Positions 6,150 to 7,938 of a stretch of DNA of 7,938 nucleotides are shown in pieces (the first letter of the stretch is position 1; the number at the start of each line of letters is the position of its first letter). The notes under the pieces are model-generated. The model was not told the DNA's origin and ran no database searches. It saw nothing but the letters and a program-made list of their open reading frames with translations. The stretch spans positions 1-7,938 of the forward strand of contig NZ_JBHOQJ010000152.1 in NCBI RefSeq assembly GCF_042408365.1, written 5' to 3'. The translations under genes and the position numbers were made by a program. This DNA comes from Thermoflexus sp042408365. GTDB taxonomy: Bacteria > Chloroflexota > Anaerolineae > Thermoflexales > Thermoflexaceae.

Positions 6150-6154
6150 AAAGG

Positions 6155-7177
6155 ATGCCAGCCGCTCTCGACCACAAGAACACGGAGCCGGTGGATTTGA
6201 CGATCATCGGGGCGGGGCCCACCGGGCTGTTCGGGGCTTTCTACGCTGGTTTGCGCGGGCTCAGCGTTCGGCTCATCGACGCCTTGCCGCAGCCCGGAGG
6301 GCAGTTGGCCGTGCTTTACCCTGAGAAGTTCATCTATGATGTCCCAGGCCATCCCAAGATCCTGGCGAAAGATCTTGTGCGCTTGTTGTTCGAGCAGGCC
6401 TCGACTTTCAACCCGATCTGCTGCTTTGGGGAGCGTGCTGTTGCGTTGCGTCGGGACAACGCTTTGTGGGTGGTGGAAACTGATAAAGGGGCTTATCCGT
6501 CGCGGGCGGTGCTGATCGCGGCCGGCATCGGTGCCTTCCAGCCGAACCGCTTGGGAAAGCCGGAGATCGATCAATATGAGGGGCGTGGTCTGTACTATGT
6601 GGTGGCGGAGCGACGACCCTTCCGCAATAAACGGCTGCTGATTGTGGGTGGAGGCGACACAGCCGTGGATTGGGCGCTCAACCTCAAGGATTTCGCCGCG
6701 CATATCACGCTGATCCATCGCCGCGATCAGTTCCGGGCACACCCGGGCAGCGTCGCTGAGCTGATGCGCTCCGGCATCGATATCCGTCTGTTCCATGAGT
6801 TGAAGGCGGTTCGTCCGGGGCCTGATGGCCACATCCGGGAGGCGGTGATCGTCAACAATCGAACGGGTGAGGAGACGGTCATCGAGGTGGATGCGATCAT
6901 CATGAGCTTAGGGTTCAAAGCGGATCTCGGGCCGATCAAGACCTGGGGGCTGGAGACGGTCGGGAATCGCTACATCAAAGTGAACGCGCGCATGGAAACC
7001 AACCTGCCGGGCGTCTATGCGGCTGGGGATATCACGGCGCCCGAAGGGGTGGAGCCTCTCAACCTGATTGTGATCGGTTTCGCCCAAGCGGCCACCGCGG
7101 TCAACTACGCGGCCACTTACATCAATCCGCAGGCCAAAGTCTTCCCTGGGCACTCCAGCGAGATGCGGCTGGGGTAA
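6155..7177 (+). CDS. Thioredoxin-reductase-like ferredoxin/flavodoxin--NADP+ reductase
   Basis: The protein has 340 residues and is a cytoplasmic FAD enzyme that moves electrons between NADPH and ferredoxin or flavodoxin. The FAD-binding fold starts with DLTIIGAGPTGLFGAFYAGLRG (from residue 14), then LPQPGGQLAVLYPEKFIYDVPG (about 44-65). The NADPH motif is VGGGDTAVDWALNL (164-177), with HRRDQFRAHPGSV (188-200) contributing the arginines that usually bind the 2'-phosphate. The C-terminal FAD motif is VYAAGDITAPEGVEPLNLIVIGFAQAA (from 287). The CxxC redox pair of true thioredoxin reductases is missing between the two NADPH-domain motifs. This separates it from TrxB and fits the dimeric FNR type typified by B. 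subtilis YumC and Chlorobium FNR. Length and start are normal for that family. It appears to be transcribed alone, divergently from the kinase gene, with no ferredoxin gene in view. Confidence 0.92.
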   Translation: MPAALDHKNTEPVDLTIIGAGPTGLFGAFYAGLRGLSVRLIDALPQPGGQLAVLYPEKFIYDVPGHPKILAKDLVRLLFEQASTFNPICCFGERAVALRRDNALWVVETDKGAYPSRAVLIAAGIGAFQPNRLGKPEIDQYEGRGLYYVVAERRPFRNKRLLIVGGGDTAVDWALNLKDFAAHITLIHRRDQFRAHPGSVAELMRSGIDIRLFHELKAVRPGPDGHIREAVIVNNRTGEETVIEVDAIIMSLGFKADLGPIKTWGLETVGNRYIKVNARMETNLPGVYAAGDITAPEGVEPLNLIVIGFAQAATAVNYAATYINPQAKVFPGHSSEMRLG

Positions 7178-7278
7178 TATGGCGTTACTTCTTTAGTGCA
7201 GAGGGTAGTGCTTCTTCCGCATTTGATTGTTAGATACGACCTCGCGCGCTTTCCAGTCATTTCCCTGGGGGATCCTCG

Positions 7279-7311
7279 GGGCTGTGGACCGCCTTCGGCG
7301 GCCCACAGCCC
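7279..7311. repeat. GC-rich hairpin between reductase and DUF1992 genes
   Basis: Bases 7279-7293 pair with 7297-7311 around a TTC triloop. There is one A-C mismatch (7288/7302) on the plus strand; on the minus strand that pair becomes G-T, making a 15-pair stem with a GAA loop. No U-tract follows on either strand. It may be a non-canonical terminator of the reductase transcript or another dispersed palindrome. The arm GGGCTGTGG is shared with the hairpin at 38-78. The remaining bases of 7178-7349 show nothing further that I can support beyond a lone TACAAT at 7325-7330. Confidence 0.6.
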
Positions 7312-7349
7312 ATGAAGAAAAAACTACAATTGCCGAATCGAGGGTGTGG

Positions 7350-7853
7350 ATGGTTAACTGGGGCGAATGGGTGGAGCAGAAGATCCTGGAAGCGATCCGC
7401 CGTGGGGAGTTCGATCATCTCCCGGGGAAGGGGAAACCGCTCCATCTGGAGGAGAATCCCTACCTGGAGCCAGGCCTCGCCATCGCTTATCACATCCTTC
7501 GTCAGAACGACGCTCGACCGGAGTGGATCGAAGCGGACCTGGCGATCCGGCGGGGGATCGAGGCGGCCCGACGGGATCTACAGCGGACCATGCAATGGCG
7601 GGAGGAAATGTTGCGTGCCCTGGAAGGGAAGACGGATGCCCGGAGCGGGGCGGAGCGGAAGTGGGTGGATGAGGAGTGGGAGCGAGCCTTGCGGGCCTTC
7701 GCCCGTCGGATCACCGAATTGAATGAGCAGGTTTTTCTTTACAATTTGAAAGTTCCCATATACTGGCTTCAACGCTTTAAATTCGACCTGCGGGAGGAGC
7801 TCCAGGCTCTGGGGGTTCCACAAGCCGATATCGAGCGCCTCGAGACCGGATGA
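7350..7853 (+). CDS. DUF1992 / DnaJ-homologue C28-like protein
   Basis: The 167-residue protein opens with WGEWVEQKILEAIRRGEFDHLPGKGKPLHLEENPYLEPGLAIAYHILRQN. This is the conserved core of the DUF1992 family, also called the DnaJ homologue subfamily C member 28 conserved domain. The rest is helical and highly charged, with likely coiled-coil stretches (about 60-95 and 105-135) and a final segment with LYNLKVPIYWLQRFKFDLREEL. There is no J domain, signal peptide or membrane segment, so it should be cytosolic. The molecular role is not established for bacterial members; chaperone involvement is only implied by the name of the human relative. Start ATG 7350 is chosen because GAGGG (7340-7344) lies 5 bases upstream and family proteins begin near the WxxxVExxI motif. 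The frame is open back to 7227, but that part runs through the 7279-7311 hairpin. Confidence 0.88.
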   Translation: MVNWGEWVEQKILEAIRRGEFDHLPGKGKPLHLEENPYLEPGLAIAYHILRQNDARPEWIEADLAIRRGIEAARRDLQRTMQWREEMLRALEGKTDARSGAERKWVDEEWERALRAFARRITELNEQVFLYNLKVPIYWLQRFKFDLREELQALGVPQADIERLETG

Positions 7854-7859
7854 GCTGTC

Positions 7860-7875
7860 CTCATCGGCCGATGAG
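7860..7875. terminator. 16-bp perfect palindrome after the DUF1992 gene, possible terminator
   Basis: CTCATCGGCCGATGAG is a perfect palindrome starting 7 bases after the stop codon. As RNA it could form a 6-bp stem with a GGCC loop. Only a short UUU follows (about 7880), so it is a weak terminator candidate; it could equally be a binding site for a dimeric regulator. The remaining bases to the window end show a small repeat GGTAATGGTAAT (7904-7915) and no gene. Confidence 0.35.
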
Positions 7876-7938
7876 CTCGATTTCGTAAGGGCCTACCGGG
7901 CATCGGTAATGGTAATTGTTTCCTCGAGGGGTGGGGGG

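Noticed and set aside
5912..6154. N-terminal extension of the NADP+ reductase frame by 81 residues
   Set aside because: It crosses the TATAAT element, has no homology-like character, and a strong Shine-Dalgarno site precedes ATG 6155, where the family N-terminus begins.
6080..6832. Minus-strand 250-residue open frame opposite the reductase
   Set aside because: It is antisense to clear FAD and NADPH motifs; a shadow frame of a GC-rich gene.
7325..7330. TACAAT as a promoter for the DUF1992 gene
   Set aside because: No -35 element lies at the right distance, and the resulting leader would be only about 14 bases, overlapping the Shine-Dalgarno site.
7227..7349. Longer DUF1992 protein starting at 7227
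   Set aside because: The extension spans the 7279-7311 hairpin, lacks the family's N-terminal pattern, and a Shine-Dalgarno site favours ATG 7350.

Overview
The window is GC-rich and bacterial, with strong purine-rich Shine-Dalgarno sites and GC-rich intergenic hairpins that lack U-tracts. It also holds a T-box leader and a thioredoxin-reductase-like ferredoxin/flavodoxin-NADP+ reductase. This mix would suit a Gram-positive-like or Chloroflexota lineage, perhaps a thermophile. That placement is my inference from gene style and is not proven by any marker here.

From about 5877 down to 131 everything reads on the minus strand. First comes a two-gene phospho-signalling unit: a soluble histidine kinase with three GAF-like modules (5877-3691), then a response regulator with two receiver domains and a LuxR/NarL HTH (3630-2491). 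Next is an intergenic stretch of 481 bases (2010-2490). It holds a 13-bp inverted repeat, a candidate promoter and a complete T-box riboswitch (about 2320-2042). The T-box has a Phe-type specifier TTC, an antiterminator with the TGGT bulge, and an intrinsic terminator. It leads into pheS (2009-975), the alpha subunit of phenylalanyl-tRNA synthetase.

The reading frame straight after pheS is not pheT. It is a MntA/HepT (MNT-HEPN) toxin-antitoxin pair, joined to pheS and to each other by 4-base ATGA overlaps. Both TA genes carry one single-base frameshift, so the module looks recently broken. Because HEPN toxins of this type are known to act on tRNA 3' ends, its place behind a tRNA-sensing T-box and an aminoacyl-tRNA synthetase is the most thought-provoking arrangement in the window.

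On the plus strand, divergent from the kinase, lie the TrxR-like NADP+ reductase (6155-7177) and a short DUF1992/DnaJC28-like protein (7350-7853). Intergenic spaces carry strong GC-rich hairpins. Two of them (38-78 and 3683-3719) are related in sequence and keep their pairing by compensatory change, so they look like copies of one small palindromic repeat. One of these supplies the last codons and the stop of the kinase gene.
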